DNA of 64,000 bases, from contig JAQUCP010000011.1 of the NCBI GenBank assembly GCA_028686135.1, positions 1 through 64,000 on the forward strand, read 5' to 3'. This DNA is from UBA12481 sp012523435. GTDB taxonomy: Bacteria; Bacteroidota; Bacteroidia; Bacteroidales; UBA12481. The translations under genes and the position numbers were made by a program. The notes beneath the pieces were generated by a model. The model saw nothing but the letters and a program-made list of their open reading frames with translations, was not told the origin of the DNA and made no database searches. Shown in pieces: positions 1 to 7,707 of this stretch. Position 1 is the first letter of the stretch. Each line of letters starts with the position of its first letter.

Positions 1-126
1 GGCCAAAAGAAAGGCCGAAATTTTTATCCTCATCAGATTTCTGTTTTTTTCGACTCCAATATGGGTCTGCGTGAATACAACAACCTCCAGGGTCAGAAAA
101 AATGGGTATTGATAAGGATCAACTAA
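1..126 (+). CDS. C-terminal end of an unidentified protein (partial, cut by window edge)
   Basis: From base 1 the first plus-strand frame is open for 41 codons and stops with TAA at 124-126. The residues read like a genuine protein end (GRNFYPHQISVFF, then EYNNLQGQKKWVLIRIN). The stop would converge with the minus-strand gene ending at 119, overlapping it by 8 bases. I do not recognise the family; an aromatic and charged tail of this kind would suit a beta-barrel or beta-sandwich end, but that is a guess. Two minus-strand frames are also open here, one containing an ATG at 33-31 followed by a signal-peptide-like start (MRIKISAFLLA), so the coding strand is uncertain. Confidence 0.3.
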   Translation, partial: GQKKGRNFYPHQISVFFDSNMGLREYNNLQGQKKWVLIRIN

Positions 127-367
127 ATAGGTACTTGTCAAATTGATTGTTGGACAATCTCTTGCCAAGGCTCTTCTTGATCACCAACATACTCTCAGTA
201 TACCCCTCAATAAATCGAACTGCAATATCATTTTTCTCTTGATTATGAATAAATTCGATACTGTCACTTTTTGTTCTAATATGCTCCCTTAGCATAATGA
301 AAGTCGCCGAACCGGAAGCTCCCAGAACAACTAAAGCTAATGAGAACAGAAGTCTTCTTAATTTCAT
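119..367 (-). CDS. Small membrane-anchored protein of unknown function, last gene of the propeller operon
   Basis: An 82-residue protein with one N-terminal hydrophobic segment (about residues 5-27) after a basic start (MKLRR), then a charged, helix-prone tail. It is probably anchored in the inner membrane with the tail in the periplasm, or secreted. The start codon overlaps the stop of the preceding lipoprotein gene in an ATGA arrangement (364-367), so the two are probably translationally coupled. From general knowledge, similar Bacteroidota propeller clusters often carry a small TM protein with a redox domain behind the anchor. Here no CxxC follows, so this could be a shortened relative or an unrelated small protein. 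No function assigned. Confidence 0.55.
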   Translation of the reverse strand: MKLRRLLFSLALVVLGASGSATFIMLREHIRTKSDSIEFIHNQEKNDIAVRFIEGYTESMLVIKKSLGKRLSNNQFDKYLFS

Positions 368-1521
368 ATTTTCACCTGGATGAGTAGTCTTTCACTAGGT
401 CGTCCTGCCAAAGGAGCGATCTGTTCGTATTTGTCAATCAGGGTTTTATCAGGATCAGTTTTGTGAATACCCTGGTACAATTTTCGCCAGTTCTCCTTAG
501 TCGGAATATCGTTACGAGAATCCGTAAAATAAAGACAATCACCAGAACTGCCAACAAAATTCAATCCTGGTGCCCCTACGAGGTCGTTAAAAATCGCGTT
601 ACCAATTAGCTTCTCTCCGCTTTGTTTCTTTACAAAGCAGAAAAATGAGGAATTGGCCATCAACGCATTAAAATAGACGAATTTGCTATTAATACTAATA
701 TTGAGAAAGTCACCAACAACGCCGTCATTGATTCTGTAATCCAAACCCACATTAAAATAATCCATGGGTTTCTTATCATTAAACATATGTCCCTTAAAAT
801 TCAATTTGAAGAAAGGGTTAATTCCTTCGGAGGAAACCTGAAAAACCTGATAGGACCAGAACGGGTTGAATAATAGTAAGCCGTTGGTTTTAAACAGGCT
901 TGGCTTCTTTTTGTGAGGTATTGAACTCATTGGACAGTACGCAGTTCTTACAAAGCGAAAGCCCTTATCAAGAACAGTTAATCCTGGTGGATAGGTGGTA
1001 TCATTAACTATACTGTGATCGGAAGGGGCGTAGCCAAAAAAGTAACCATCCAGCGATTCTACCTCATCAAAGAACCATGATGTTTTTATTCGCTCCTGGA
1101 AATCTCCAAATAAAGAGTAAACAAAGAATGATTTTGAGGAGAGGTCATAAATCACCACTCTTTCCCCAATCTCATCAATACAATAGTCGCTTATTGCGGT
1201 GTATTCATCCGGACCTTTCCCTACCGTTTTTATCTGTTTAATAAGATCTCCCTCCATATCGAAAATCAATAAGCTGGCACTGGTGCGTTCCGTACAATAT
1301 ATCAGCCCGTTAAATAACTGTACTTTATCAAGCTGGCTGAAATAAGATTGCTGAGAGTCTTTAAAATAAATAAAATCAATTCGATCACTGATTTGCGATA
1401 ACAGGATAACATCTTTTTTCTCTCCAATATCGAAAGAATAGACCTTCTCTTCATTACGAGAACTGCAAGAAGCAGTTGTAATTACTAGAGCAAGGACGCA
1501 TAATTGTTTAAGGGGTAACAT
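364..1521 (-). CDS. 6-bladed beta-propeller lipoprotein (BF3164-like)
   Basis: A 385-residue protein with an N-terminal signal peptide ending in a lipobox (TTASC), so it should be a lipoprotein. The body is rich in short beta-strand repeats and has the GKGPDEYT signature (about residues 100-107) typical of Bacteroidota 6-bladed beta-propeller proteins. Related segments such as VVIYDLSSKSFFVYSLFG resemble a propeller blade. It is clearly a paralogue of the upstream neighbour (GHGPFEYT at the same place). Its start overlaps that neighbour's stop by 14 bases and its stop overlaps the next start by ATGA. Biological role is unknown; a binding or scaffold function at the cell surface or in the periplasm is inferred from the fold only. 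Confidence 0.75.
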   Translation of the reverse strand: MLPLKQLCVLALVITTASCSSRNEEKVYSFDIGEKKDVILLSQISDRIDFIYFKDSQQSYFSQLDKVQLFNGLIYCTERTSASLLIFDMEGDLIKQIKTVGKGPDEYTAISDYCIDEIGERVVIYDLSSKSFFVYSLFGDFQERIKTSWFFDEVESLDGYFFGYAPSDHSIVNDTTYPPGLTVLDKGFRFVRTAYCPMSSIPHKKKPSLFKTNGLLLFNPFWSYQVFQVSSEGINPFFKLNFKGHMFNDKKPMDYFNVGLDYRINDGVVGDFLNISINSKFVYFNALMANSSFFCFVKKQSGEKLIGNAIFNDLVGAPGLNFVGSSGDCLYFTDSRNDIPTKENWRKLYQGIHKTDPDKTLIDKYEQIAPLAGRPSERLLIQVKI

Positions 1522-2668
1522 GATCGTTTCGAATTTTAAACTTAGCGATATAGGGATTTAAACAGCTTATATCGACACTCGATTCGGTTATCGGCAATTT
1601 GCCAGCCTCTTGGAGCAGATAAGGTTGAGTGTAGCAGTATATATATGAGCTATCTATAAATAACGGGGTGCAAACAGGAAAGCCTCCCAAATCATTTATG
1701 ATGTTTGTGCCAAATGAATAATTAAATGGCTCTAAATTGATCAGATTAAAATGCAGTATACCACCTTTCGAATATGCGAAAGATAAGGCTGAACCTGAAG
1801 AGCAGAAAAAGTGTTTGCCTGTAATAAAGCCAATTTCTGTGGGCGGTTTGTGGACATAATTTTCAAAGGACCTAAAGAATTTTTCTGGGGGAGACCATTC
1901 CCCAAAATCCAGACTAACCATCGGGACTAATCCATTATCCGTTACCCGGAACAACGTATCTGTTGTCTGTAGACACAAAAAGATTCTGCTACCATATCCA
2001 CACAATCCAGGTGAGTATGACATACTGCTATAAGAGGGATCTATCACATACAACTGATCGACAGTATTAGTAATGGGGTCATATGAGAATACCCCTTGTT
2101 TTAGAAGGACTTGATTTTCTGCAAAATTATCGCTATTAGGAGAGTAACAGATAATTGTTCCGTTTGAATTCGCTGCTATCTCATCGACAATAAGGTCAAA
2201 CTTTTTCTCCATGAGAGGAAGTCCTTCTAAAGAATACCATATTAATTTCCGCGAAGATCGATCCAGGATCAAGATGGCGTTCTTTGTTTCATCGATAGTA
2301 AAATCTGTTATCCCTGTGTATTCAAATGGCCCATGCCCAATATTGTGGATCAATCCAATAAGTTTACCTTGGTGGTTAAGGATGAGTAGTTTCTTCGATT
2401 TGGAGACATCCGCAACAATAATATTTTCTTTATAGACTAATAAAAGTTCAATTTCACTAACAAGGTTGCCATATTTAGCTTCAATAGGAATAAGCTCACA
2501 CGAGGATACGCTTTGTGATATATTAAGTGGTTGAGTTTTTTTTTGCACTGTGATTCGTAAAACGTCCTGTTTCTGATCAACTTTGCATGAGCCGATATTA
2601 AGGCCAAGGAGAATCAAAAGCAGTACGCAGGGAACAGAATTATTCAAAAGTTTACAAGTCATCTTCAT
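1508..2668 (-). CDS. 6-bladed beta-propeller lipoprotein (BF3164-like), paralogue of next gene
   Basis: A 386-residue lipoprotein. I place the start at the ATG at 2668-2666 (MKMTCK) because it overlaps the stop of the small Cys-rich gene as ATGA and gives a clean signal peptide with lipobox LNIGSC; an in-frame ATG further upstream would overlap that gene by 34 bases. The GHGPFEYT motif (near residue 105) followed by ILILDRSSRKLIWYSLEG matches the paralogue downstream blade for blade, indicating an old tandem duplication that has diverged strongly. Function unknown beyond the propeller fold. The duplicated pair with a small secreted protein in front suggests one secreted or surface complex. 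Confidence 0.75.
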   Translation of the reverse strand: MKMTCKLLNNSVPCVLLLILLGLNIGSCKVDQKQDVLRITVQKKTQPLNISQSVSSCELIPIEAKYGNLVSEIELLLVYKENIIVADVSKSKKLLILNHQGKLIGLIHNIGHGPFEYTGITDFTIDETKNAILILDRSSRKLIWYSLEGLPLMEKKFDLIVDEIAANSNGTIICYSPNSDNFAENQVLLKQGVFSYDPITNTVDQLYVIDPSYSSMSYSPGLCGYGSRIFLCLQTTDTLFRVTDNGLVPMVSLDFGEWSPPEKFFRSFENYVHKPPTEIGFITGKHFFCSSGSALSFAYSKGGILHFNLINLEPFNYSFGTNIINDLGGFPVCTPLFIDSSYIYCYTQPYLLQEAGKLPITESSVDISCLNPYIAKFKIRNDHVTP

Positions 2669-2955
2669 AACAGGACTTGATAAACAGGTGGTGGACAATC
2701 GCTATGATAAGCTGATCCATTACAAATATTCGCATCAACACTGGCCACACAGCATTTGACATTTCTAGTCTCTTCCATCCAGAAACTACAAGGTATGCCA
2801 ACGCCAATGTAATAAACATGCTCAACCCAGACTTTTATTGGAGCGTCTCCTTCAGTTGCATTGAGGTAGATCTTCCCTACTTCACTTTGGGCGTTAAAAG
2901 AAAACCCTGTGATAATCATTAAGGCTCCTGCGATTAGAAACTTTTTTATTTTCAT
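2665..2955 (-). CDS. Small Cys-rich secreted protein, NVEALA-like
   Basis: A 96-residue protein with a signal peptide (MKIKKFLIAGALMIITGFSFNAQ) and a short mature part holding several cysteines, including an adjacent pair (VKCCVAS) and single ones at NICNG and SDCPPP. Size, leader style and position directly before propeller lipoproteins resemble the NVEALA family of Bacteroidota (Pfam PF14055), whose role is not known; the canonical NVEALA string is absent, with YLNATEGDA in the comparable place, so the assignment is tentative. It is the first gene of the operon and is coupled to the next gene by ATGA. The paired cysteines suggest disulfides after export. Confidence 0.55.
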   Translation of the reverse strand: MKIKKFLIAGALMIITGFSFNAQSEVGKIYLNATEGDAPIKVWVEHVYYIGVGIPCSFWMEETRNVKCCVASVDANICNGSAYHSDCPPPVYQVLL

Positions 2956-3000
2956 GATTCTTGGAATTTGTGATTATTTCGGATGGTTGGCAAGTTCAGG

Positions 3001-3043
3001 GTCGGGCATGCCAGATGGCAATGTTAGTAATTACATACCCGAC
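3001..3043 (-). promoter_or_regulatory. Structured 5' leader of the propeller operon
   Basis: On the minus-strand transcript, 3043-3034 can pair with 3010-3001 as a 10-bp stem with one G-U pair. Inside the loop, 3020-3009 can instead form a small TGCC/GGCA hairpin that competes with part of the long stem. It lies about 46 bases upstream of the first start codon and downstream of the proposed promoter. No riboswitch family recognised. Confidence 0.35.
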
Positions 3044-3088
3044 AATTCTTGAGGACATGAAAGTGTTCATAGGCTTTTAATTTTTAGT

Positions 3089-3116
3089 CAAACTTACTAT
3101 TCACAACTCTTACAAT
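3089..3116 (-). promoter_or_regulatory. Candidate Bacteroidota promoter for the propeller operon
   Basis: On the minus strand, TAAGTTTG (3096-3089) is a perfect match to the Bacteroidota -7 consensus TAnnTTTG, with ATTG (3116-3113) 16 bases further up as a partial -33 TTTG. Transcription would start near 3082, giving a leader of about 125 bases before the gene at 2955. Confidence 0.45.
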
Positions 3117-3127
3117 GATATATCATT
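3114..3127. promoter_or_regulatory. 14-bp perfect palindrome at the -33 region (possible operator)
   Basis: AATGATATATCATT is a perfect palindrome that overlaps the proposed -33 element of the operon promoter. Its position would suit repressor or activator binding. The short AT-rich make-up means chance occurrence cannot be excluded. Confidence 0.35.
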
Positions 3128-3145
3128 ATATAACCGAAAAAGGAA

Positions 3146-3166
3146 CCCCCCCCCCCTATTTTTTTT
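3146..3166. repeat. C11 homopolymer followed by T8 in the operon control region
   Basis: Eleven C at 3146-3156 are followed by TA and eight T (3159-3166). The tract sits about 30 bases upstream of the proposed -33 element. Long C/G tracts near promoters can mediate phase variation by slipped-strand mispairing, but homopolymers are also assembly trouble spots. Confidence 0.6.
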
Positions 3167-3254
3167 ATGAGAATTCTTTAAGGGCTTGATAATCAGTTAA
3201 AAAATTTTGATGCTGACGATCTGGTATCCAGCCGGATGGTTATTGATCTCGCCC

Positions 3255-4427
3255 TCAGCCAATCGGTCCGCTGCCGATCACTTCTTCGCCATCATGCCAG
3301 GCAGCAAACTGGCCGCTGACGATAGCTCGCTGCGGCTGGTCGAAAAGAAGATACACTCCTTCTGACCGGCTGATCAGGGTAGCCTGCTGTAACTCCTGGC
3401 GATAGCGGATGCGAGCCAGGCAGCGCCACTCTTCTCCCTCCTCAACGGAACGGTCGGGCCTGATCCAGTGCGTTTCATTCCGCCTGACTAACAGTGCCCG
3501 CTTAAAGAGCAGAGGGTGGTCTTTCCCCTGACCAACATAGATGAGGTTCCGATCAACATCGGTGGACAGGATAAAGAGCGGTTCGGCTTTCCCACCGATG
3601 TTGAGGCCTTTGCGCTGCCCAATGGTATAAAAATGAGCACCCTGATGGGTTCCAACTACCTCACCCATAGAGGGATCCAGCTGCCAGGGACGGGCCAGGG
3701 ATGCCAGGTCGGCCGATGATTCGTCAAGAGTAATACCCTTCGGAATCTCGATGATCTCCCCCGGTCGGGCAGAGAGCTTCTGCTGCAGGAAAGTGGGTAA
3801 ATCTACTTTCCCGATAAAACAGATGCCCTGGGAGTCGCGCCGGGCAGCATTCGCTAATTTCTGTTGGGCAGCAATCTGCCTGACTTGAGGCTTGATCAGC
3901 TCCCCAAGGGGGAAGAGCGCCCGACTCAGCTGCTCCTGATTGAGCTGACAGAGAAAATAACTCTGATCCTTGTTCCGGTCAACACCGGCAAGCAGACGAT
4001 AAACCTTCCGTCCATCAACCTCCGCTTCTACAATCCGTGCATAATGGCCTGTGGCGATTCGATCGGCTCCAAGCCTGGTGGCTTCCCTGACAAAAGCATC
4101 AAATTTAATCTCCCGATTACAGAGGACATCTGGATTGGGTGTCCGGCCTGCCTCATATTCTCTGAAAAGATAATCAACTACCCGCTGTCGGTATTCTGCA
4201 CTTAAATCAACTTCATGAAAGGGTATCCCGATCTTCTTGGCTACCATCTCGGCAAACAAAAGATCATCTTCGTAAGAACATCCGGCTGATTTTAAACCGG
4301 TGGTATCGGTCCAATTCCGCATGTAAAGACCTACCACATCATATCCCTGCTGCCGGAGCAACCAGGCGGCAACGGCCGAATCTACCCCGCCTGAAAGCCC
4401 TATGACTACCCGTTGTTTCATCACCAC
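3255..4427 (-). CDS. mnmA: tRNA-specific 2-thiouridylase MnmA
   Basis: Catalyses ATP-dependent 2-thiolation of uridine 34 in tRNA-Lys, -Glu and -Gln, taking sulfur from a relay system. The 390-residue protein has the PP-loop GLSGGVDSAV (10-19), the catalytic Cys103 in NPDVLCNRE and the second catalytic Cys203 in DSQGICFIG, and the GQRKGL motif of the C-terminal domains. The start could also be the ATG two codons in (MKQRV). It is the last gene of a run speA, acetyltransferase, mnmA with gaps of 27 and 4 bases. A second gene for the same wobble uridine, mnmD, lies at 42.2 kb. Confidence 0.96.
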   Translation of the reverse strand: MVMKQRVVIGLSGGVDSAVAAWLLRQQGYDVVGLYMRNWTDTTGLKSAGCSYEDDLLFAEMVAKKIGIPFHEVDLSAEYRQRVVDYLFREYEAGRTPNPDVLCNREIKFDAFVREATRLGADRIATGHYARIVEAEVDGRKVYRLLAGVDRNKDQSYFLCQLNQEQLSRALFPLGELIKPQVRQIAAQQKLANAARRDSQGICFIGKVDLPTFLQQKLSARPGEIIEIPKGITLDESSADLASLARPWQLDPSMGEVVGTHQGAHFYTIGQRKGLNIGGKAEPLFILSTDVDRNLIYVGQGKDHPLLFKRALLVRRNETHWIRPDRSVEEGEEWRCLARIRYRQELQQATLISRSEGVYLLFDQPQRAIVSGQFAAWHDGEEVIGSGPIG

Positions 4428-4431
4428 AAAG

Positions 4432-4971
4432 TTACAACTCCCTGAACCTCACCCACCGGTGTTCATCCAGGATTTGACCGTTCTTGATTACCGAGCGTTT
4501 ATGAACCGCCTCCAGGCTAAAGCCACATTTCTCCAAAACCCGGGCGGATGGCCGGTTTGAAGCAAATAGATCAGCGTAAATTCTTTGGATATCAGGGTAA
4601 TTATCAAAAAGATAGGTGGTTAGAAGCTGAACCGAGCGGGTCACTATTCCGTGCCCCCAGAACTCCTCCGACAGCCAGTAGCCGATCTCTGCATTGATGC
4701 GGTACACGTCAGGATGGAAATGAGCCCCGATTCCACCCACGGCCTCTCCATTTAACTCAATGGCTAATAATAGATTGTTTTCTTCTGCCAGAGCCATCTG
4801 CAACCATCCCTTCCCCGATTCCTCGTTGTAGGGATGCGGGAAAGCATCGCGCAGGTTGATCCAGATGTTGAAATTGTTTGCATGCTTAACCAGTGACGAT
4901 AAATCCTCCATCCGCCAGGTCCGTAAAACCAGCGAAGAGTCTTCCTTTGATATCAGCCTGAGATCTTTCAT
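4432..4971 (-). CDS. GNAT N-acetyltransferase, RimJ/RimL type
   Basis: A 179-residue acetyl-CoA-dependent acetyltransferase. The GNAT core is visible: EIGYWLSEEFWGHGIVT (motif A with the acetyl-CoA pyrophosphate loop), then NRPSARVLEKCGF (motif B), and the late FRE/L tail usual for RimJ/RimL relatives. The substrate is unknown; relatives acetylate protein N-termini, amino acids or small amines. It lies 4 bases before mnmA and 27 bases after speA, so it is co-transcribed with both. A role on the polyamine pathway next to speA is possible but only inferred from position. Confidence 0.85.
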   Translation of the reverse strand: MKDLRLISKEDSSLVLRTWRMEDLSSLVKHANNFNIWINLRDAFPHPYNEESGKGWLQMALAEENNLLLAIELNGEAVGGIGAHFHPDVYRINAEIGYWLSEEFWGHGIVTRSVQLLTTYLFDNYPDIQRIYADLFASNRPSARVLEKCGFSLEAVHKRSVIKNGQILDEHRWVRFREL

Positions 4972-4998
4972 TTTCTTATTCTATTCTGTTGCTGCGTG

Positions 4999-6891
4999 TT
5001 ATTCCAGGTAGGTGTATCCGTAAAGACCAGAACGGTAGTTTGAGAGGAATTCCCGACCCTCCTCCGCAGTGATTGCGCCTGATTTCACCGACGAGGTGAC
5101 CCAGGTTTCGACAGTCCTGACCAGCTTTTTGGGGCTATACTGGACATATTCCAGCACCTCCGCCACCGATTCGCCATCAATGACCTGGTCGATGGAGTAA
5201 CCTTTGCTATCTACCGATACATGGACAGCGTTGGTGTCGCCAAACAAATTATGCAGGTCGCCCAAAATCTCCTGGTACGCTCCTACCAAGAATACACCGA
5301 TATAATAGGGCTCGCGGTGATTGAGCGAGTGAACCGGTATGTAATAGGAGAAATTGCGTGTCGAGATGAAATTGTCAATCTTCCCATCTGAGTCACAGGT
5401 AATATCCTGAATCGTGGCCTGCCGGTCAGGCCGCTCATCCAGGCGATGGATGGGAATAATCGGAAAAATCTGGTCGATCGCCCACGAGTCAGGTAGCGAC
5501 TGGAACAGAGAAAAATTGCAGAAGTACTTGTCGGACAATAGTTTAGGCAGATGAAGCAGTTCTTCAGGAATATGTTTGATTTCAGTTCGCATCTGATAGA
5601 TCTCTTTCGCAATAGACCAGAAGAGCCGTTCGATCTGGGCTCTGGTTTTCAGGTCGAGCAGTCCGAGGCTGAAACGTTCCAAGGCTTCTTCCCGGATTTG
5701 TTGGGCATCGTGCCAAGTTTCGAGCATGCGGGTTTGATTGAGCTGTTCCCAGGATTCGTAAAGTTCCTTAACCAGTTCATGGGCCTCTTCTCCGATCTCC
5801 TCCTCGTCGTTCCAGCTGGGCTGTGTGGTTGTTTCGAGTACTTCGAACACCAGCACCGAGTGGTGGGCTGTCAGTGAGCGGCCCGATTCGGTGATGATAT
5901 TGGGGTGGGGGATGCCGTTTTTATCACTGGCGTCAACCATGGCAAAGGTGGCATCATTGACGTACTCCTGAATGCTGTAGTTAACGCTGCTTTCGCTGCT
6001 CGACGACCGGGTTCCATCGTAATCGACCCCCAGTCCGCCCCCGATATCGACAAATTCCACCTTAAAGCCTTTGGCGTGGAGCTGGACATAGAATTGGGAG
6101 GCTTCTCTTAAGGCCAGTTTTATCCTACGGATTTTCGTAACCTGGCTACCAATGTGGAAATGAACCAGTTTGAGGCAATCCTCCATTTTGTTCTTTTTCA
6201 GGAAATCAAGCGCTTCGAGCAACTCGCTGGATGTCAGACCGAACTTGCTCACATCTCCACCTGAATCTTCCCAACGGCCGCTGCCGGAGCTGGCGAGTTT
6301 AACCCGGACTCCAATGTTAGGCTTGATTTTATGTTGCCGGGCGATCCGGGTGATGAGTTTCAGCTCATTCATCTTTTCCACCACGATGAAGATCCTCCGT
6401 CCCATCTTTTGTGCCAGCAAGGCCAGCTCAATATAGTCCTCATCCTTATATCCGTTACAAATGATTAGTGAGTCGTTGTCTGTATTGATGGCGATCACGG
6501 CATGTAACTCGGGTTTTGAGCCGGCTTCCAGCCCGATGTTGAATTTTTTGCCATGACTGACAATCTCCTCCACCACCGGCCTCATCTGGTTTACCTTAAT
6601 GGGGTAGATGATGAAGTTTTGAGCCTGATAACCGTACTCCTCAGCAGCAATCTTAAAACAGTTCGACATGATCTCGATCCGGTCGTCCAGGATGTCTGGA
6701 AATCGAAGCAAAACAGGCGCAGAAACGTCTCTCAGCTGCAATTCGTCCATCAACTCCTTCAAGTCGATTTTGACACCATTCTTCTTGGGAGTGACAACAA
6801 TATTGCCATTTTCGTTGATTGAAAAGTAGTTTATTCCCCAGCCATTGATGTTATATAGCTCGGCCGAGTCTTCAATGCGCCATTTTCTCAT
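4999..6891 (-). CDS. speA: Biosynthetic arginine decarboxylase SpeA
   Basis: PLP enzyme that decarboxylates arginine to agmatine, the first step of the arginine route to putrescine and spermidine. The 630-residue length is right for SpeA. The PLP lysine is Lys99 in YPIKVNQ; HFHIGSQ, the GGGLGVDYDG phosphate-binding loop, ESGRSLTAHH and the C-terminal CDSDGKIDNF (active-site cysteine and aspartate) are all present. No agmatine deiminase or agmatinase gene is next to it. It heads the speA-GNAT-mnmA run. Confidence 0.95.
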   Translation of the reverse strand: MRKWRIEDSAELYNINGWGINYFSINENGNIVVTPKKNGVKIDLKELMDELQLRDVSAPVLLRFPDILDDRIEIMSNCFKIAAEEYGYQAQNFIIYPIKVNQMRPVVEEIVSHGKKFNIGLEAGSKPELHAVIAINTDNDSLIICNGYKDEDYIELALLAQKMGRRIFIVVEKMNELKLITRIARQHKIKPNIGVRVKLASSGSGRWEDSGGDVSKFGLTSSELLEALDFLKKNKMEDCLKLVHFHIGSQVTKIRRIKLALREASQFYVQLHAKGFKVEFVDIGGGLGVDYDGTRSSSSESSVNYSIQEYVNDATFAMVDASDKNGIPHPNIITESGRSLTAHHSVLVFEVLETTTQPSWNDEEEIGEEAHELVKELYESWEQLNQTRMLETWHDAQQIREEALERFSLGLLDLKTRAQIERLFWSIAKEIYQMRTEIKHIPEELLHLPKLLSDKYFCNFSLFQSLPDSWAIDQIFPIIPIHRLDERPDRQATIQDITCDSDGKIDNFISTRNFSYYIPVHSLNHREPYYIGVFLVGAYQEILGDLHNLFGDTNAVHVSVDSKGYSIDQVIDGESVAEVLEYVQYSPKKLVRTVETWVTSSVKSGAITAEEGREFLSNYRSGLYGYTYLE

Positions 6892-6946
6892 GATTCTAAC
6901 GTAAAGGATTACAGGGTGTTACAAAGAGTTTAAGTTAATTCGCCTG

Positions 6947-6954
6947 CAAAGTTA
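6947..6954 (-). promoter_or_regulatory. Candidate -7 promoter element for speA
   Basis: TAACTTTG on the minus strand (6954-6947) matches TAnnTTTG exactly and would give a leader of about 50 bases before the speA ATG at 6891. No good -33 TTTG is seen at the usual spacing. Confidence 0.3.
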
Positions 6955-7082
6955 TAAGATCCTTTAAGAAAGACCTTCACAGCCGAACTATTTTCACGAT
7001 CCGTCTGGCTGGTTGTCTGATAATCAGCCAGGCAAGTGAAATTCGGGATTCTTTGTTTTCGGATAGGTTGCTCAGGGTATGT

Positions 7083-7499
7083 TTAGAGGTCCAGATCACC
7101 GGAGGATTCTGGTTGATAGATGATATCATCAATGACCATCTGGGCCATCCCTCCGGGAGCCGGCCAGCTGACGGTATCCCCTTTTCGATTACCCAGTATT
7201 GCCGCTGCCACCGGGGCAAAGATCGATACCTTCCCCTGTTTGAAGTTGGCCTCCTCAGGGTAAACCAGCTGGATTTCCATGATCCTTCCGTTCTCGGGAT
7301 GTTTCAGCTTCACGGTAGAATGCATAGTGACAACATCCGGAGGTATCTGCTCGGGTTCCACCAATTCTGCTTTTCCAAGCTCCTCTTTGAGAGCGCTGAC
7401 CTCCTTGATGGACTCAACTCGGTTCTTTAAATGAAAATTGATCCTGTCCCTAAGTCTGAGCGAATCAACCCTGCTAATGATCAAGTTTTTCATATTCAT
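7083..7499 (-). CDS. GreA/GreB C-terminal domain protein, Rnk-like
   Basis: A 138-residue protein starting at MNMKNLIISR (ATG 7499-7497; a second ATG two codons later is equally possible). The C-terminal half (VKLKHPENGRIMEIQLVYP through VSIFAPVAAAILGNRKGD) is the FKBP-like domain of Gre factors and of Rnk, the regulator of nucleoside diphosphate kinase. The short N-terminal helical region fits the Rnk type better than the full coiled coil of GreA. It probably binds the RNA polymerase secondary channel. An in-frame ATG at 7565 is rejected because it lies upstream of a strong intrinsic terminator. The gene therefore sits directly behind an apparent attenuator. Confidence 0.85.
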   Translation of the reverse strand: MNMKNLIISRVDSLRLRDRINFHLKNRVESIKEVSALKEELGKAELVEPEQIPPDVVTMHSTVKLKHPENGRIMEIQLVYPEEANFKQGKVSIFAPVAAAILGNRKGDTVSWPAPGGMAQMVIDDIIYQPESSGDLDL

Positions 7500-7511
7500 A
7501 TCTTCAGTTTT

Positions 7512-7546
7512 AAAAATAAAAAAAAAGGCCAGATTCCTCTGGCCTT
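7512..7546 (-). terminator. Intrinsic terminator directly upstream of the Rnk-like gene
   Basis: Minus strand: AAGGCCAGA (7546-7538) and TCTGGCCTT (7533-7525) form a 9-bp stem with a 4-base loop, followed by a run of about 9 T. It is only 13 bases before the start codon, after the proposed gene promoter, so it reads as a leader terminator rather than an end-of-gene terminator. Confidence 0.75.
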
Positions 7547-7563
7547 CGTATCTTGGAGGAATC
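7532..7563 (-). promoter_or_regulatory. Possible antiterminator hairpin of the attenuator
   Basis: The leader bases GATTCCTC (7563-7556) are perfectly complementary to GAGGAATC (7539-7532), which forms the loop and 3' arm start of the terminator hairpin. The two folds are mutually exclusive, the usual logic of transcription attenuation. The signal controlling the switch is unknown. Confidence 0.4.
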
Positions 7564-7622
7564 ACAGTCTATGTTTGAATCGAAGTTGGTAAGACTTTCA
7601 ACATTGATTAGGATTTTGTGCT

Positions 7623-7652
7623 AAAATATAAAATTGTATTTGAATTTCCAAA
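7623..7652 (-). promoter_or_regulatory. Candidate promoter for the Rnk-like gene
   Basis: Minus strand TTTG (7652-7649), 18-base spacer, then TATATTTT (7630-7623), a 7/8 match to TAnnTTTG. It places the start of transcription near 7616 and gives a leader of about 115 bases that contains the whole terminator/antiterminator element. Confidence 0.45.
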
Positions 7653-7707
7653 CCCTCTTCTGACTTCTTACTTGCTATGACAGATTCCTTTAGAGGTTTT
7701 TTTGGGG

